Below are positions 1 through 11,441 of a DNA stretch of 64,000 nucleotides, piece by piece. The position numbers and the translations under genes are program-made. How positions within the stretch are numbered: position 1 is the stretch's first letter; every line of letters starts with the position of its first letter. This DNA comes from Bdellovibrionales bacterium (GTDB lineage Bacteria > Bdellovibrionota > Bdellovibrionia > Bdellovibrionales > Bdellovibrionaceae). The stretch covers positions 124,001 through 188,000 of the forward strand of contig JAFEAQ010000019.1 in NCBI GenBank assembly GCA_018266295.1, written 5' to 3'. The notes beneath the pieces are model-generated. The model was not told the DNA's origin, did no database searches, and saw only the letters and a list, made by a program, of their open reading frames with translations.

Positions 1-1
1 T

Positions 2-553
<552 letters not shown>

Positions 554-593
554 GAATTAATTTAATAACAACAAGAAAATGTAGGGGTGAGCC

Positions 594-3500
594 TTGAGAG
601 ACTTGTTGAACTTTTTTGACAAACCAAAAGATCCACTTAGTTTTGACGCCGTCAGAGTATCTCTGGCGTCGCCTGAAATGATCCGTGACTGGTCATTTGG
701 TGAAGTAAAAAAACCTGAGACAATCAACTATCGTACTTTCAAACCTGAGCGTGACGGTTTGTTCTGTGCAAAAATCTTCGGTCCTATTAAGGATTACGAA
801 TGCTTGTGCGGTAAGTACAAACGTATGAAATATCGTGGAGTGATCTGCGAGAAGTGCGGCGTTGAAGTTACACAAACAAAAGTTCGTCGTGAAAGACTTG
901 GACATATCGAGTTGGCAACTCCTGTTGCTCACATCTGGTTCTTGCGTTCACTTCCTTCTCGTATCGGTAACTTGCTCAACCTTTCTTTGAAAGACGTTGA
1001 GAAGGTTTTGTACTGTGAAGCTTATGTTGTTATCGACCCAATGGAAACCACTCTTGAAGAAGGCACGGTTCTTTCAGAAGAAGCTTACCAAGGCGCTCTG
1101 AACGAATTCGGTCCTACTTTCAAAGCGGGCATGGGCGGTGAAGCTGTTCGTGAGCTTTTGAGAAAAATCGATCCTGAGTACTTGTCTCGTAAACTCCGCA
1201 TGGAGATCAAAGAGACTAAGTCTGAGGCTCAAATCAAAAAATTGTCTAAACGTTTGAAAGTCGTAGAGGCTTTCAAAAATTCCATCAATAAAACTGAATG
1301 GATGATGTTGGAAGCGCTTCCGGTTCTTCCTCCTGATCTTCGTCCATTGGTTCCATTGGATGGCGGTCGTTTCGCGACTTCAGATCTGAATGATCTTTAT
1401 CGCCGCGTAATCAACCGTAACAACCGTTTGAAACGTCTTCAGGAGTTGAACGCTCCAGACATCATCATCCGCAATGAAAAACGCATGCTTCAAGAAGCTG
1501 TGGATGCATTGTTGGACAATGGCCGTCGCGGTAAGACTTTCACGGGTCCAAATAAACGTCCTCTTCGCTCACTTTCTGACATGCTCAAAGGTAAGCAAGG
1601 TCGTTTCCGTCAAAATCTTCTTGGTAAGCGCGTAGACTACTCTGGTCGTTCTGTGATCGTAGTAGGTCCTACTTTGAAGCTTCACCAATGTGGTCTTCCT
1701 AAGGCCATGGCTCTCGAGTTGTTCAAACCATTCGTTTACAACAAGCTCGAAGAAAAAGGTTTTGCGACAACTATTAAGCAAGCTAAGAAAATCGTAGACC
1801 AGCAAGCCGTTGAGGTCTGGGATATCCTTTCTGACGTGGTTAAAGAACATCCAGTTCTTTTGAATCGCGCTCCAACTCTTCACAGACTTGGTATCCAAGC
1901 TTTCGAACCGGTATTGCACGAAGGTAAAGCGATCCAATTGCATCCGCTCGTTTGTACGGCGTTCAATGCCGACTTCGACGGTGACCAAATGGCCGTTCAC
2001 GTTCCGTTGTCAGTAGAAGCGCAAGTAGAAGCTCGCGTTTTGATGATGTCTACGAACAATATCCTTTCTCCAGCGTCTGGTAAGCCGATCATCAATCCAT
2101 CTCAAGATATTATCTTGGGTATGTATTGGTTGACTCGTGTCCGTCCTGGCGCGAAGGGCACTGGCAAAATCTTCTCTAGCGTTTCTGAAGCTCAATACGC
2201 TTACGAAACTGGCTTGGTAGATTTGCAAGCTCTTTGTAAAGTTCGTATCAACGGTAAGCTCGAAGAGACTTCTGTTGGTCGTGCGATCTTGTCTGACTCT
2301 GTTCCTCGCGAAGTTCCTTTCAACGAAGTGAACTTGGTAATGAACAAGAAGCAAATCGCTGCCTTGATCGATAAAACATTCCGTGTTGCCGGCGCGAAAG
2401 CGACTTGCATCCTCGCGGATAAGATCATGGAACTCGGTTTCAAATATTCTACAGCGGCAGGTATGTCGATCTGTATCGATGACATGGTTATCCCAGCTGC
2501 GAAGGCGACTTTGATCGCCGATGCTGAAAAGCAAGTAACTGAGATCCAGCAACAGTACGACGAAGGTTTGATCACAGATGGTGAGCGCTACAATAAAGTA
2601 GTGGATATCTGGGCGCAAACCGCAGACCGCGTTGCTAAAGAAGGTATGAATGCGATCGAGAAACAAAAATTTGTTATCGATGGCAAAGAGACCGTTGGTC
2701 CATCATTCAACCCGATCTACATCATGGCTGACTCCGGAGCCCGTGGTTCCGCGAATCAGATCCGTCAGTTGGGTGGTATGCGTGGTTTGATGGCGAAACC
2801 TTCTGGTGAGATCATCGAGACTCCGATCACGGCTAACTTCCGTGAAGGTTTGACAGTTATCCAGTACTTCATTTCTACGCATGGTGCGCGTAAAGGTTTG
2901 GCCGATACCGCATTGAAAACAGCGAACTCTGGTTACTTGACTCGTCGTTTGGTTGACGTTGCTCAAGACGTTGTTGTCAGCGAGACAGATTGCGGTACGA
3001 CAGACGGTTTGGAAGTTACACCGCTTTACGAAGCCGGTGAAATCATCCAGCCGATCGGTGAGCGTCTCTTGGGTCGTACAGCTTTGAAAGAAGTTTTGGA
3101 TCCATACACTAATAACGTAGTTATCCCTGCGAACCATGAGTTCACAGAAAGCGACGTTAAAAAAGTAGAAGCTCTCGGTATCGATAAAGTAACGATCCGT
3201 TCTGCTCTGACTTGCCAATCGAACCGCGGCGTTTGTATCCGTTGCTACGGCCGTGACTTGGCTCGTGGTGCGACTGTGAACATGGGTGAAACTGTAGGTA
3301 TCATCGCAGCTCAATCTATCGGTGAGCCTGGTACTCAGTTGACGATGAGAACGTTCCACTTGGGTGGTGCGGCTTCTCGTGCGGTTGAACAATCTGTTCA
3401 CACGACTCGTTATGATGGAACTATTAAGTTAACAAACGTTCACGCTGTGCCTAATCGTCAAGGCAAACTCACTGTTATGAATCGTAACGGTGAAGCTTTG

Positions 3501-4715
3501 GTGATCGATGAAGCTGGCCGTGAAAGAGAAAGATTTAAGCTTGTTTATGGTGCCGTCCTGAACTTCAAGGAAGGTGAAAAGGTTGTAAAAGGAGCTACCG
3601 TTGCAGAATGGGATCCTTACTCCAACCCAATCATCGCCGAGTTGTCTGGTAAGATCGCTTACCAAGATATCGAAGAAGGCGCGACCATGACTGAGCAAGT
3701 GGATGCTGTAACAGGCTTCGCGACGAAGGTTATTACTGAAAGTAAATCTTCTGATGTGAAACCAACAGTATTCTTGACTGATGCTAATGGTAAACCAATG
3801 ACATTGCCAGGTCGTGATATTCCTGCCCGTTATCTGATCCCTGTTGGGGCTCAGCTACTCGTTGCTGACGGACAAGAAGTTCACTCTGGTGATATGATCG
3901 CGAAAATGCATCGTGAGACTTCTAAAACGAAGGATATCACGGGCGGTCTTCCACGCGTTGCCGAGTTGTTTGAAGCTCGTAAACCTAAAGAAGCTGCAAT
4001 CATTTCCGAGATCGATGGTTACGTTACTTTCGGTAAGGACGTTAAAGGTAAACAGCGCGTAATCGTGACTCCTGAAGTGGGTGAGCAAAAAGAATACCTC
4101 ATCCCTAAAGGTAAGCACGTTGCCGTTCGTGAAGGTGAATACGTAAGAGCCGGTGAGGCCCTTATGGATGGACCTACAAACCCACACGATATCTTGGCGG
4201 TTCTTGGCGAAAAAGCGTTGTCTGCATACCTTGTGAACGAAATCCAAGAAGTTTACAGACTTCAAGGTGTGGGTATCAATGACAAGCACATCGAAGTGAT
4301 TGTTCGTCAGATGCTCCGTAAGGTAGAGGTTCGTGATCCAGGTGATACACGTTTCCTCGCAGGCGAACAGGTTGAGAAATATGCCTTTGAGCAAGAGACA
4401 ACTCGCGTGACAAACGAGGGTGGTCAAACAGCGACTTATGCGCCATTGCTCCTCGGTATTACAAAAGTGTCTTTGAGCACTGACAGCTGGATTTCTGCTG
4501 CTTCCTTCCAAGAAACTACTAAGGTTCTTACTGAAGCTGCAATCAACTCCAGAACAGATCATCTCAGAGGCCTCAAAGAGAACATCATCATGGGTCGCTT
4601 GATCCCAGCCGGTACCGGTTTGACTTCTTACAAACGCTGGAAAGTGGTTGTGAAGGAAGATGAAGACGTTCCATTTGTATCTCTCCCTGGTATGTCCGCT
4701 ACAGCGACGCCGTAA
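594..4715 (+). CDS. rpoC: RNA polymerase beta' subunit
   Basis: Full-length beta' subunit (1373 aa), which forms the RNA polymerase active centre with beta. The N-terminal zinc site (CLCGKYKR...CEKCGV) is intact, and the catalytic NADFDGD loop lies at residues 458-464 with the three metal-binding aspartates. A bridge-helix/trigger-loop region follows (for example [18 protein letters not shown]). The start is TTG at 594, preceded by a GGGGTGA Shine-Dalgarno-like sequence at about 583-589. It is co-transcribed with rpoB upstream. A hairpin follows the stop codon and separates it from the str operon. Confidence 0.99.
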   Translation: MRDLLNFFDKPKDPLSFDAVRVSLASPEMIRDWSFGEVKKPETINYRTFKPERDGLFCAKIFGPIKDYECLCGKYKRMKYRGVICEKCGVEVTQTKVRRERLGHIELATPVAHIWFLRSLPSRIGNLLNLSLKDVEKVLYCEAYVVIDPMETTLEEGTVLSEEAYQGALNEFGPTFKAGMGGEAVRELLRKIDPEYLSRKLRMEIKETKSEAQIKKLSKRLKVVEAFKNSINKTEWMMLEALPVLPPDLRPLVPLDGGRFATSDLNDLYRRVINRNNRLKRLQELNAPDIIIRNEKRMLQEAVDALLDNGRRGKTFTGPNKRPLRSLSDMLKGKQGRFRQNLLGKRVDYSGRSVIVVGPTLKLHQCGLPKAMALELFKPFVYNKLEEKGFATTIKQAKKIVDQQAVEVWDILSDVVKEHPVLLNRAPTLHRLGIQAFEPVLHEGKAIQLHPLVCTAFNADFDGDQMAVHVPLSVEAQVEARVLMMSTNNILSPASGKPIINPSQDIILGMYWLTRVRPGAKGTGKIFSSVSEAQYAYETGLVDLQALCKVRINGKLEETSVGRAILSDSVPREVPFNEVNLVMNKKQIAALIDKTFRVAGAKATCILADKIMELGFKYSTAAGMSICIDDMVIPAAKATLIADAEKQVTEIQQQYDEGLITDGERYNKVVDIWAQTADRVAKEGMNAIEKQKFVIDGKETVGPSFNPIYIMADSGARGSANQIRQLGGMRGLMAKPSGEIIETPITANFREGLTVIQYFISTHGARKGLADTALKTANSGYLTRRLVDVAQDVVVSETDCGTTDGLEVTPLYEAGEIIQPIGERLLGRTALKEVLDPYTNNVVIPANHEFTESDVKKVEALGIDKVTIRSALTCQSNRGVCIRCYGRDLARGATVNMGETVGIIAAQSIGEPGTQLTMRTFHLGGAASRAVEQSVHTTRYDGTIKLTNVHAVPNRQGKLTVMNRNGEALVIDEAGRERERFKLVYGAVLNFKEGEKVVKGATVAEWDPYSNPIIAELSGKIAYQDIEEGATMTEQVDAVTGFATKVITESKSSDVKPTVFLTDANGKPMTLPGRDIPARYLIPVGAQLLVADGQEVHSGDMIAKMHRETSKTKDITGGLPRVAELFEARKPKEAAIISEIDGYVTFGKDVKGKQRVIVTPEVGEQKEYLIPKGKHVAVREGEYVRAGEALMDGPTNPHDILAVLGEKALSAYLVNEIQEVYRLQGVGINDKHIEVIVRQMLRKVEVRDPGDTRFLAGEQVEKYAFEQETTRVTNEGGQTATYAPLLLGITKVSLSTDSWISAASFQETTKVLTEAAINSRTDHLRGLKENIIMGRLIPAGTGLTSYKRWKVVVKEDEDVPFVSLPGMSATATP

Positions 4716-4738
4716 TAAGCGTGTAATTAATAAAGGGT

Positions 4739-4760
4739 AGGGAGCTGAAATCAGCTCCCT
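4739..4760 (+). terminator. Hairpin after rpoC
   Basis: A perfect inverted repeat (AGGGAGCTGA / TCAGCTCCCT) lies 23 bases after the rpoC stop. The following bases are A/T-rich but lack a clean T-run, so it may be a weak terminator or an RNA-processing hairpin between rpoBC and the str operon. Confidence 0.5.
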
Positions 4761-4785
4761 GTATACAAAATTTATAAACTAGGGC

Positions 4786-4814
4786 TTGACCCGCCAAAGT
4801 TCGAGGGTTAGGTT
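4786..4814 (+). promoter_or_regulatory. Sigma-70-type promoter for the str operon (rpsL-rpsG-fusA)
   Basis: TTGACC at 4786-4791 and TAGGTT at 4809-4814 are separated by exactly 17 bases. Transcription would start near 4821, giving a short leader before the rpsL GTG at 4858. It lies directly after the rpoC hairpin, where a promoter for a separate operon would be expected. Confidence 0.55.
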
Positions 4815-4857
4815 CCTGCATCCGTATATTGGGAATAATTGTTATAAGGGGTTCGAA

Positions 4858-5232
4858 GTGCCTACAATTAATCAGCTCATCAAAAGTGAGCGTATTGTTC
4901 AAAAAAACCAAACTAAGTCACCTGCTTTGACTTCTTGTCCTCAGCGCCGCGGTGTTTGCACTCGCGTGTACACGACGACTCCAAAGAAGCCAAACTCAGC
5001 TTTGCGTAAAGTAGCCCGTGTTAGATTGTCTAACGGTTACGAAGTGACTTCTTACATTCCTGGAATCGGTCATAACCTCCAAGAACATAGCGTTGTCTTG
5101 ATTCGTGGTGGTCGTGTGAAAGACTTGCCAGGGGTTCGTTACCACATTATTCGCGGTGTATTGGATCTTCAAGGTGTTAACGGACGTCTTCGTGGACGCT
5201 CTAAATACGGCACTAAGAGACCTAAGAAATAG
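4858..5232 (+). CDS. rpsL: 30S ribosomal protein uS12
   Basis: Decoding-centre protein of the small subunit, 124 aa from GTG at 4858, the usual family length. The GTG is preceded by AAGGGG at 4846-4851 with six bases of spacing, and the protein then begins with the family's PTINQLI. The open frame extends further upstream, but that part is not S12-like and overlaps the promoter. Conserved loops [11 protein letters not shown] and [13 protein letters not shown] are intact, with lysines at both positions where streptomycin-resistance changes usually occur. First gene of the rpsL-rpsG-fusA cluster. Confidence 0.97.
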   Translation: MPTINQLIKSERIVQKNQTKSPALTSCPQRRGVCTRVYTTTPKKPNSALRKVARVRLSNGYEVTSYIPGIGHNLQEHSVVLIRGGRVKDLPGVRYHIIRGVLDLQGVNGRLRGRSKYGTKRPKK

Positions 5233-5251
5233 TCATTAAGAGGTTATAGAA

Positions 5252-5725
5252 ATGTCACGTCGTAAAAAGACCTTTAAAAGAGAAATTATTCCAGATCCAG
5301 TTTTCAAAGATCTCGTTGTTGCGAAATTCGTTAACAAAATGATGATCCAAGGTAAAAAAGGTACTGCTCAAGCACTTTTCTACGGAGCTCTTGATGAACT
5401 CAAAGGAAAAGTACCAAATGAAGAACCTATTTCTATCTTGAAAAAAGCTATCGAGAACGTGAAGCCTTCTATCGAAGTTCGTTCACGTCGCGTTGGTGGA
5501 GCTACTTACCAAGTTCCTGTAGACGTTCGTCCTTCTCGTCGCCTTGCTTTGGCGATGCGTTGGTTGATCGCTTACTCTCGTGAGCGCGGTGAGAAAGACT
5601 TCTCTAAGCGTCTTGCTGGTGAATTGATGGATGCTTTCAACAATCGTGGTAACTCCATTAAGAAAAAAGATGACGTCCACAGAATGGCTGAAGCCAACAA
5701 GGCGTTCTCTCACTACAATTGGTAA
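5252..5725 (+). CDS. rpsG: 30S ribosomal protein uS7
   Basis: S7 (157 aa) binds the 3' major domain of 16S rRNA and nucleates assembly of the 30S head. The [10 protein letters not shown] start, [11 protein letters not shown] and AMRWLI...RGEKDF segments are typical of the family. The ATG at 5252 follows an AAGAGGT ribosome-binding site. It sits 19 bases after rpsL and 9 bases before fusA, so all three are probably on one transcript. Confidence 0.97.
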   Translation: MSRRKKTFKREIIPDPVFKDLVVAKFVNKMMIQGKKGTAQALFYGALDELKGKVPNEEPISILKKAIENVKPSIEVRSRRVGGATYQVPVDVRPSRRLALAMRWLIAYSRERGEKDFSKRLAGELMDAFNNRGNSIKKKDDVHRMAEANKAFSHYNW

Positions 5726-5734
5726 TCCTTCCTG

Positions 5735-7840
5735 ATGTCAGCGAAAGATCCCAAAGTTGTAGCTGATTTAAAGTATACTCGTAATATCGGCATCATGGCT
5801 CACATCGATGCCGGTAAAACGACCACCACCGAACGAATTCTCTACTACACAGGTAAAAGTCATAAAATCGGAGAAGTTCATGATGGCGCTGCCACCATGG
5901 ACTGGATGGTTCAGGAGCAAGAGCGTGGTATCACGATCACTTCTGCAGCCACGATGTGCTTTTGGAAGGACTATCGAGTTAATATCATCGATACTCCGGG
6001 GCACGTAGATTTCACTATCGAAGTGGAGCGTTCTTTGCGCGTCCTCGATGGTGCCGTGACTGTATTTGATGGTGTGAATGGGGTTGAGCCACAGTCTGAA
6101 ACTGTTTGGCGCCAAGCTGATAAATACCATGTTCCTCGTATTTGCTTCGTAAATAAAATGGACCGCGTAGGTGCTGACTTTGTGATGAGTTTGAACTCAA
6201 TCAAGGAAAAGCTCGGCGCAAATCCTATTGCCGTGCAAGTCCCAGTGGGAATCGAAGATACCTTCCGTGGTGTCGTCGATCTTCTCGAAAATAAAGCCTA
6301 TGTCTGGGATACCGGCGGTAAAGACGAAGCCTTCAAAACAATCGATGTTCCTGATGACATGAAAGCGGAGGTAGATAAATACCGCGTAGAAGTTGTCGAG
6401 AAAATCGTTGAATTCGAAGATGCCCTTTTGGAAAAATATCTCAATGGGGAAGAAGTCTCTGTTCCTGAATTAAAACAAGCTCTCAGAAAAGGAACTCTTG
6501 CTTTGAAAGCAGTTCCTGTATTCTGTGGTGCTGCCTTCAAGAATAAAGGCGTTCAGCCTTTGTTAGACGGCGTGATTGATTATCTCCCATCTCCTCTGGA
6601 TATTCCTGCGATTGAGGGGCATGACCCTGAGAAACCAGACAAAAAAATCGTTTGTAAAACTGATTTTGAAGCGCACACAGCGGCTCTTGCATTTAAGCTT
6701 GCGAACGATCCATTTGCCGGCACTCTCACATACGTGCGTGTGTACTCGGGCGAAATCAAGATCGGTGATCAGCTTTTGAATCCTCGTACTGAAAAGAAAG
6801 AACGTATTCAAAAGCTTGTTAAGCTTCATGCAAACTCTCGCGAAGAAATTCAATCCATCAAGGCCGGTGATATTGGTGCGGTCGTTGGTTTGAAATTCAC
6901 TGCGACAGGTGACACTCTTTGTGAATCTTCTCATCCTGTGGTTTTGGAGTCTATCACGTTCCCTGAGCCAGTTATTTCCGTAGCTATCGAAGCCAAATCT
7001 TCGGCTGATCAGGAAAAGATGCTTCAGGGCTTAGCCAAACTTGAGAAAGAAGATCCTTCTTGTAAACTTAGAACAGATCCGGAAACAGGGCAGATTCTGT
7101 TGTCCGGTATGGGTGAGCTGCATTTGGAAATCCTCGTTGACCGCCTTTTGCGTGAATACAAAGTTCAGGCGAACGTGGGTAAACCGCAGGTCTCCTACCG
7201 TGAAACTATTACATCGGCGACGACCGTCGATTATGTTTACGAACGCCAATTAGGAGGGGAGGAGCATTTTGCTTCTGTCCGCCTTAAAATCGAGCCAATT
7301 CCATTGGCTGACGGCGTTCAGTTCGTCTCAAAGGTTCAGCCGTCTTCATTGATCCAGCCAGGCTATATCAAGTCTGTGGAAAATGGCTTTAAGGAGTCCG
7401 CAGAAGTGGGTCCTCTGGCGAGCTACTCAATGATCGGCATCAAAGGCACCCTTGAAAGCGTCGAGGCTCGTCAGGAGTCCTCAAATGAAATCGCCTTCAA
7501 GGCTGCAGCCTCCCTGGCTTTCCGTGAGGCCGTTAAAAAGGTGGGGACAGAGCTTTTGGAGCCTATCTTTAAAGTGGAAATTACATGCCCTGACGATTTC
7601 GTGGGCAATGTTGTTGGAGATTTAAACTCTCGTCGTGGAAAGATTCTTTCTATGAATGTAAAGCCCGGCGGGGGGCAAATCATTTCGGCCGAGGCGCCGC
7701 TTGCGAGTCTATTCGGTTATGCAACCGATATTCGCAGCTTAAGCCAGGGCCGTGCGAGCTTCAGTTCTGAGTTTTTGGCGTACGCAATCGTGCCTCCAAA
7801 AGTGAAGACTGAAATTTTGACAAAGCTAGGTCGATTTTAA
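5735..7840 (+). CDS. fusA: Elongation factor G
   Basis: Canonical EF-G (701 aa), the GTPase that drives ribosomal translocation and, with RRF, ribosome recycling. The P-loop [12 protein letters not shown] is near residue 22, followed by [10 protein letters not shown], the DTPGHVDF switch and the [10 protein letters not shown] guanine-specificity motif. Domains III-V run to residue 701. The Shine-Dalgarno sequence ahead of the ATG at 5735 is weak (TTCCTG), so translation may depend on coupling to rpsG, nine bases upstream. tuf does not follow it, unlike in many proteobacteria. Confidence 0.98.
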   Translation: MSAKDPKVVADLKYTRNIGIMAHIDAGKTTTTERILYYTGKSHKIGEVHDGAATMDWMVQEQERGITITSAATMCFWKDYRVNIIDTPGHVDFTIEVERSLRVLDGAVTVFDGVNGVEPQSETVWRQADKYHVPRICFVNKMDRVGADFVMSLNSIKEKLGANPIAVQVPVGIEDTFRGVVDLLENKAYVWDTGGKDEAFKTIDVPDDMKAEVDKYRVEVVEKIVEFEDALLEKYLNGEEVSVPELKQALRKGTLALKAVPVFCGAAFKNKGVQPLLDGVIDYLPSPLDIPAIEGHDPEKPDKKIVCKTDFEAHTAALAFKLANDPFAGTLTYVRVYSGEIKIGDQLLNPRTEKKERIQKLVKLHANSREEIQSIKAGDIGAVVGLKFTATGDTLCESSHPVVLESITFPEPVISVAIEAKSSADQEKMLQGLAKLEKEDPSCKLRTDPETGQILLSGMGELHLEILVDRLLREYKVQANVGKPQVSYRETITSATTVDYVYERQLGGEEHFASVRLKIEPIPLADGVQFVSKVQPSSLIQPGYIKSVENGFKESAEVGPLASYSMIGIKGTLESVEARQESSNEIAFKAAASLAFREAVKKVGTELLEPIFKVEITCPDDFVGNVVGDLNSRRGKILSMNVKPGGGQIISAEAPLASLFGYATDIRSLSQGRASFSSEFLAYAIVPPKVKTEILTKLGRF

Positions 7841-7862
7841 TTAATTTTTTTTCGATTTGCCT

Positions 7863-7892
7863 TTGACATTATTTGTTTCATCGGTGCATACT
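7863..7892 (+). promoter_or_regulatory. Sigma-70-type promoter for the S10 operon
   Basis: A perfect TTGACA -35 box (7863-7868) and CATACT -10 box (7887-7892) are spaced by 18 bases. They lie in the 211-base gap between fusA and rpsJ, and the predicted start near 7899 leaves a leader of about 150 bases. The -35 match and location are good; the -10 box matches 4 of 6 positions. Confidence 0.6.
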
Positions 7893-7894
7893 CG

Positions 7895-7994
7895 CGCACC
7901 TGTACACCTAAGTTTACAAAAAACTCTCTGAATCAGGGTATTTCCAGGGCCGCAAGGGCCCACCAGAGGCGGTTTTCGATGGGACGAAGGTGCG
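7895..7994 (+). promoter_or_regulatory. Possible structured leader of the S10 operon
   Basis: Three nested pairings can be drawn: CGCACC (7895-7900) with GGTGCG (7989-7994), CTCTG (7926-7930) with CAGAG (7964-7968), and GGGCC (7947-7951) with GGCCC (7957-7961) closed by a GCAAG loop. The outermost strand lies at or just before the predicted transcription start, so that pairing is doubtful. S10-type leaders in other bacteria bind a ribosomal protein for autoregulation; here this is inference from position and base pairing only. Confidence 0.3.
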
Positions 7995-8051
7995 TATGTT
8001 AACCAGATTTTACTAGTATTTACGATACTTTAACAAAAAGAAGAGTGTCCT

Positions 8052-8369
8052 ATGCAAAGTCAGAAAATCAGAATTCGGTTGAAGGCTTTCGACCATAAAC
8101 TTTTAGACCAATCTACGAAAGAAATCGTAGAGACGGCTCGCCGTACTGGTGCAAAAGTTGCTGGTCCAATTCCCTTGCCAACTCGCATTAACCGTTATAC
8201 AGTCCTGCGCTCGCCGCACGTTGACAAAAAATCACGTGAGCAATTTGAAGTAAGAACGCATAAGCGCATGCTGGATATTTTAGAACCAACACAGCAAACT
8301 GTCGATCAGCTCATGAAACTCGACCTCTCTGCTGGCGTAGATGTTGAAATTAAACTGTCAGCGATCTGA
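8052..8369 (+). CDS. rpsJ: 30S ribosomal protein uS10
   Basis: S10 (105 aa) is a small-subunit head protein and in other bacteria also NusE, a partner in transcription antitermination. The [15 protein letters not shown] opening, [17 protein letters not shown] and RTHKRMLDI motifs are all present. First gene of the S10 operon, with ATG at 8052 after AAGAAGAG. rplC follows 12 bases after its stop. Confidence 0.97.
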   Translation: MQSQKIRIRLKAFDHKLLDQSTKEIVETARRTGAKVAGPIPLPTRINRYTVLRSPHVDKKSREQFEVRTHKRMLDILEPTQQTVDQLMKLDLSAGVDVEIKLSAI

Positions 8370-8381
8370 TAGGAGTAAGTC

Positions 8382-9056
8382 GTGAGCGAAGCTACAAATA
8401 CAACAGAAAACACTACCTCTGCGGCAGGACTGAAACTTAACGGTCTTTTCGCGTTCAAAGAAGGTATGTCTACAATTTTCAATGACCAAGGTGAAGCTGT
8501 TCCAGTAACAGTTCTTCGTTATGAACCTTGGGTTATTTCTCAAATCAAAACAAATGACAAAGACGGTTACGAAGCTGTTCAGGTTGCTTGCCACCCTAAA
8601 AAAGCTAAGAACTCAAACAAGTCTGAAAAAGGTCATTTGGCTAAAGCTGGTTTCGAGAACGGTGCTCAATTCGTAAAAGAACTTCGTCAAGCTCTCCCTG
8701 AGGGTGCAGCTCTTGGCGCGCAAGTTTCTATCGAAAGTCTTTCTAAAGGTGATTTCGTAAAAATCACTTCTAAATCAAAAGGTAAAGGTTTCGCTGGTTC
8801 TGTGAAACGTTGGAATTTTGCGGGCGGTCCTGCAACCCACGGTTCCCACTTCCACCGTCGTCCGGGTTCTTCTGGTAACAGAACATGGCCAGGCCGTGTA
8901 ATGCCAGGTAAGAAGTTCCCAGGTCATTTGGGTAACGAAACAGTAACTGTAAGAAACGTTGAAGTTGTTGAAATCAACACTACTGAAAACGTTGTTTTGG
9001 TAAAAGGACCAGTTCCTGGCGCCAGAAACACTCTAGTGAAATTGGTGAGAGAATAG
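8382..9056 (+). CDS. rplC: 50S ribosomal protein uL3
   Basis: L3 (224 aa) is an early-assembly large-subunit protein reaching the peptidyl-transferase region. The start is GTG at 8382 with AGGAG at 8371-8375 and six bases of spacing. The first ~15 residues are a Thr/Asn/Ala-rich extension before the conserved domain (LNGLFAFKEGM), which explains the extra length over the usual ~209. The GSHFHRRPGSSGN and RVMPGKKFPGHLG segments are intact. rplD begins two bases after the stop. Confidence 0.96.
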   Translation: MSEATNTTENTTSAAGLKLNGLFAFKEGMSTIFNDQGEAVPVTVLRYEPWVISQIKTNDKDGYEAVQVACHPKKAKNSNKSEKGHLAKAGFENGAQFVKELRQALPEGAALGAQVSIESLSKGDFVKITSKSKGKGFAGSVKRWNFAGGPATHGSHFHRRPGSSGNRTWPGRVMPGKKFPGHLGNETVTVRNVEVVEINTTENVVLVKGPVPGARNTLVKLVRE

Positions 9057-9058
9057 TT

Positions 9059-9688
9059 ATGGCAGTAGTTAACGTTCTTAATTGGAAAAAAGAAAAAGTT
9101 GGTCAAGTTGAATTGGCTGCGAATGTTTTTGAAGCTCCTGTTAAAAAGGAAGTTTTGCACAACGTAGTTCATTGGCAATTGGCTAGTCGTCGTCAAGGTA
9201 CTCACATGACTAAAACAAAAGGTCTCGTGAGCGGTGGTGGTAAAAAGCCATTCAAACAAAAAGGTACTGGTGGAGCTCGTCAAGGTTCTAGCCGTTCTCC
9301 TTTGATGCCTGGCGGTGGTACTATGTTCGGTCCTCAACCGCGCAGCTATGCGTATGTACTTCCTAAGAAAGTACGTCGCTTAGGTCTCAGCATGGCTCTC
9401 TCTCACTTGCACAGTGAAGGTAAGCTCTTCGTAGTTGAGAACATGAAATCTGAAGGTAAAACTAACGAACTCGAAAAGCGTTTGAAGTCTTTCGGTTTGA
9501 ACAAAGCAGTTTTGATTGACGCTAACGTTGATGAGAACTTCAGCCGTGCAAGCCGCAACTTAAATGCATTCAAATACTTCCCAGTTGAAGGTTTGAACGT
9601 GTTTGACCTATTGAAATACGATGCTGCTGTTATCACTAAAGACTCAGTAGCAAAAATCATCGACAGATGTTCATTGGAGAATGCGTAA
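9059..9688 (+). CDS. rplD: 50S ribosomal protein uL4
   Basis: L4 (209 aa) lines the peptide exit tunnel and in gamma-proteobacteria also represses the S10 operon. The basic loop carrying KPFKQKGTGGARQGS is conserved. ATG at 9059 lies two bases after the rplC stop and its own TAA overlaps the rplW start (TAATG), so L3-L4-L23 are likely translated in a coupled manner. Whether L4 autoregulates here is not visible from the sequence. Confidence 0.96.
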   Translation: MAVVNVLNWKKEKVGQVELAANVFEAPVKKEVLHNVVHWQLASRRQGTHMTKTKGLVSGGGKKPFKQKGTGGARQGSSRSPLMPGGGTMFGPQPRSYAYVLPKKVRRLGLSMALSHLHSEGKLFVVENMKSEGKTNELEKRLKSFGLNKAVLIDANVDENFSRASRNLNAFKYFPVEGLNVFDLLKYDAAVITKDSVAKIIDRCSLENA

Positions 9689-9966
9689 TGAAACAAGTCA
9701 TTAAAGCACCTCTCATTACTGAGAAGAACACATACCACAACGCTGCTGGCGTTTATGTTTTCGAAGTTGATTTGAAATCTTCAAAAACAGAAATCAAAGC
9801 TGCTGTGGAAAAGAATTTTAAAGTTAAAGTTGATAGCATCAGAACTAGCGTTTGCAGAGGTCACTCTAAAAACACTAAATTTGGCGCAACAAAGGTTCCT
9901 TACTGGAAGAAAGCTTACGTTAAGCTGAACGCTGGTGAGAAAATCGCGTTGTTTGAGGGAGTATAG
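9688..9966 (+). CDS. rplW: 50S ribosomal protein uL23
   Basis: L23 (92 aa) sits at the tunnel exit and docks trigger factor and SRP in characterised bacteria. The protein begins [13 protein letters not shown], typical for the family. The ATG at 9688 overlaps the rplD stop by one base (TAATG); the open frame upstream lies inside rplD and has no family similarity, so the overlap start is preferred. It ends two bases before rplB. Confidence 0.95.
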   Translation: MKQVIKAPLITEKNTYHNAAGVYVFEVDLKSSKTEIKAAVEKNFKVKVDSIRTSVCRGHSKNTKFGATKVPYWKKAYVKLNAGEKIALFEGV

Positions 9967-9968
9967 AG

Positions 9969-10787
9969 ATGGGGATCAAGACGTTTAGCCCACGCTCTGA
10001 TGGCAGAAGAGGAATGACTGGTTTCGATTTCAAAGAGATCACTAAAACATCTCCAGAGAAATCACTCACAGCTCCTTTGAGCAAAAAAGCTGCTCGTAAC
10101 AATCATGGTCAAATCACCATGAGACATATCGGCGGCGGTCACAAAAGAAAATATCGTTTGATTGATTTCAAACGTGAAAAACTTGAAGTACCAGCAAAAG
10201 TTGTTGCGATCGAGTACGATCCAAACAGAACTTGCCGTATCGCTTTGATTTCATACACTGACGGAGCAAAAGCTTATATCTTGGCTCCAGTTGGTTTGAA
10301 TGTCGGTGACACTGTTGTGTCTAGCGATAAAGCGGATATCAAACCAGGTAACTCTTTGACTCTTGGTGCGATTCCTCTCGGTACAACTATCCACAACATC
10401 GAGTTGCGTCCTGGTAAAGGCGGTCAAATCAGCCGCGGTGCTGGTGCAAGTGCGACTTTGGCGGGTAAAGGCGAGAAATATTGCCAAGTCCGTCTTCCAT
10501 CTGGCGAGTTGAAACAGGTTTTGACTGTTTGCCGCGCTTCAGTTGGTCAAGTGGGTAACACTGATAACGAAAACATCTCTTTAGGTAAAGCTGGTCGCTC
10601 TCGTTGGAGAGGTATCCGTCCAGGAGTTCGCGGTATGGCGATGAATCCAGTTGACCATCCTCTCGGTGGTGGTGAAGGCGTGGGTAAGGGTCATCATCCT
10701 GTAACTCCATGGGGCCAACCTTGTAAGGGATACAAGACTAGACACAATAAACGTACTGACTCTTCAATTGTTAAGAGACGCAAGTAG
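9969..10787 (+). CDS. rplB: 50S ribosomal protein uL2
   Basis: L2 (272 aa), one of the most conserved large-subunit proteins, needed for subunit association and peptidyl-transferase function. The sequence has [20 protein letters not shown], the GGRGVGKG-like loop (here [19 protein letters not shown]) and the basic C-terminus. The conserved His of the GKGHHP loop is present. It follows rplW by two bases and precedes rpsS by ten. Confidence 0.98.
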   Translation: MGIKTFSPRSDGRRGMTGFDFKEITKTSPEKSLTAPLSKKAARNNHGQITMRHIGGGHKRKYRLIDFKREKLEVPAKVVAIEYDPNRTCRIALISYTDGAKAYILAPVGLNVGDTVVSSDKADIKPGNSLTLGAIPLGTTIHNIELRPGKGGQISRGAGASATLAGKGEKYCQVRLPSGELKQVLTVCRASVGQVGNTDNENISLGKAGRSRWRGIRPGVRGMAMNPVDHPLGGGEGVGKGHHPVTPWGQPCKGYKTRHNKRTDSSIVKRRK

Positions 10788-10797
10788 GGATTAAAAA

Positions 10798-11094
10798 ATG
10801 GCACGTTCAACGAAAAAAGGACCGTTCATCGACGATCATTTGCTTAAAAAGATCGACAATGCGATTCAAAAAAACGATAAAAAAGTTATTAAAACTTGGT
10901 CACGTCGCTCTACCATTCTTCCAGAAGCTTTGGGTCTTACCTTTGCAGTTCATAACGGAAGAAAATTTGTCCCTGTCTACGTGACAGAGAACATGATTGG
11001 TCACAAGTATGGTGAGTTTGCACCATCTAGAACCTTCCATGGTCACGCAGAGAAAAAAGCAGCTCCAGCAGCGGCTCCTGCGGCAAAGAAATAA
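10798..11094 (+). CDS. rpsS: 30S ribosomal protein uS19
   Basis: S19 (98 aa) forms the S13-S19 head complex of the 30S subunit. It has [26 protein letters not shown] and [16 protein letters not shown]. After the conserved core comes a short Ala/Pro/Lys tail (residues ~86-98) absent from the ~92-residue E. coli protein. It lies between rplB and rplV in the standard order. Confidence 0.96.
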   Translation: MARSTKKGPFIDDHLLKKIDNAIQKNDKKVIKTWSRRSTILPEALGLTFAVHNGRKFVPVYVTENMIGHKYGEFAPSRTFHGHAEKKAAPAAAPAAKK

Positions 11095-11106
11095 TAAAGG
11101 TGATTT

Positions 11107-11439
11107 ATGGAAGTTAAAGCAAGTTTGAAATACGCAAGAGTAGGCGCACAAAAAGCAAGATTGGTTGCTGACGTAGTTCGTGGAAAAGATGTGAACGAGG
11201 CTGTAAAGACTCTCACTTTCTTGAACAAGAAAACTGCTGGTCTCATTAAAAAGCTTATCGAGTCTGCGGTTGCAAATGCTGAATATAAAAAAGTTATGGA
11301 CGTGGATAACCTCTACGTTAAGTCTATCTGGGTTGATCAAGGACCTTCTTTGAAAAGATTCCGTCCTCGCGCTCAAGGTCGTGCTTATGGTATTCACAAG
11401 AAAACCAGCCATATCAACGTAGTTCTCGAGGAGAAATAG
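11107..11439 (+). CDS. rplV: 50S ribosomal protein uL22
   Basis: L22 (110 aa) extends a hairpin into the peptide exit tunnel. The sequence shows the family order: a [17 protein letters not shown]-like start, NAEYKK, and the tunnel hairpin with [21 protein letters not shown]. Its length matches E. coli L22. The stop is two bases before the rpsC GTG. Confidence 0.96.
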   Translation: MEVKASLKYARVGAQKARLVADVVRGKDVNEAVKTLTFLNKKTAGLIKKLIESAVANAEYKKVMDVDNLYVKSIWVDQGPSLKRFRPRAQGRAYGIHKKTSHINVVLEEK

Positions 11440-11441
11440 TC

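Noticed and set aside
2010-4562. Several 200-plus-residue antisense frames opposite rpoC
   Set aside because: They are antisense to a fully conserved gene, have no ribosome-binding sites and read as low-quality Arg/Thr/Phe-rich shadows.
4716-4857. Possible tRNA-like segment (contains GTTCGAGGGTTAGGTTCC)
   Set aside because: No cloverleaf could be drawn around it; it coincides with a 17-base-spaced promoter.
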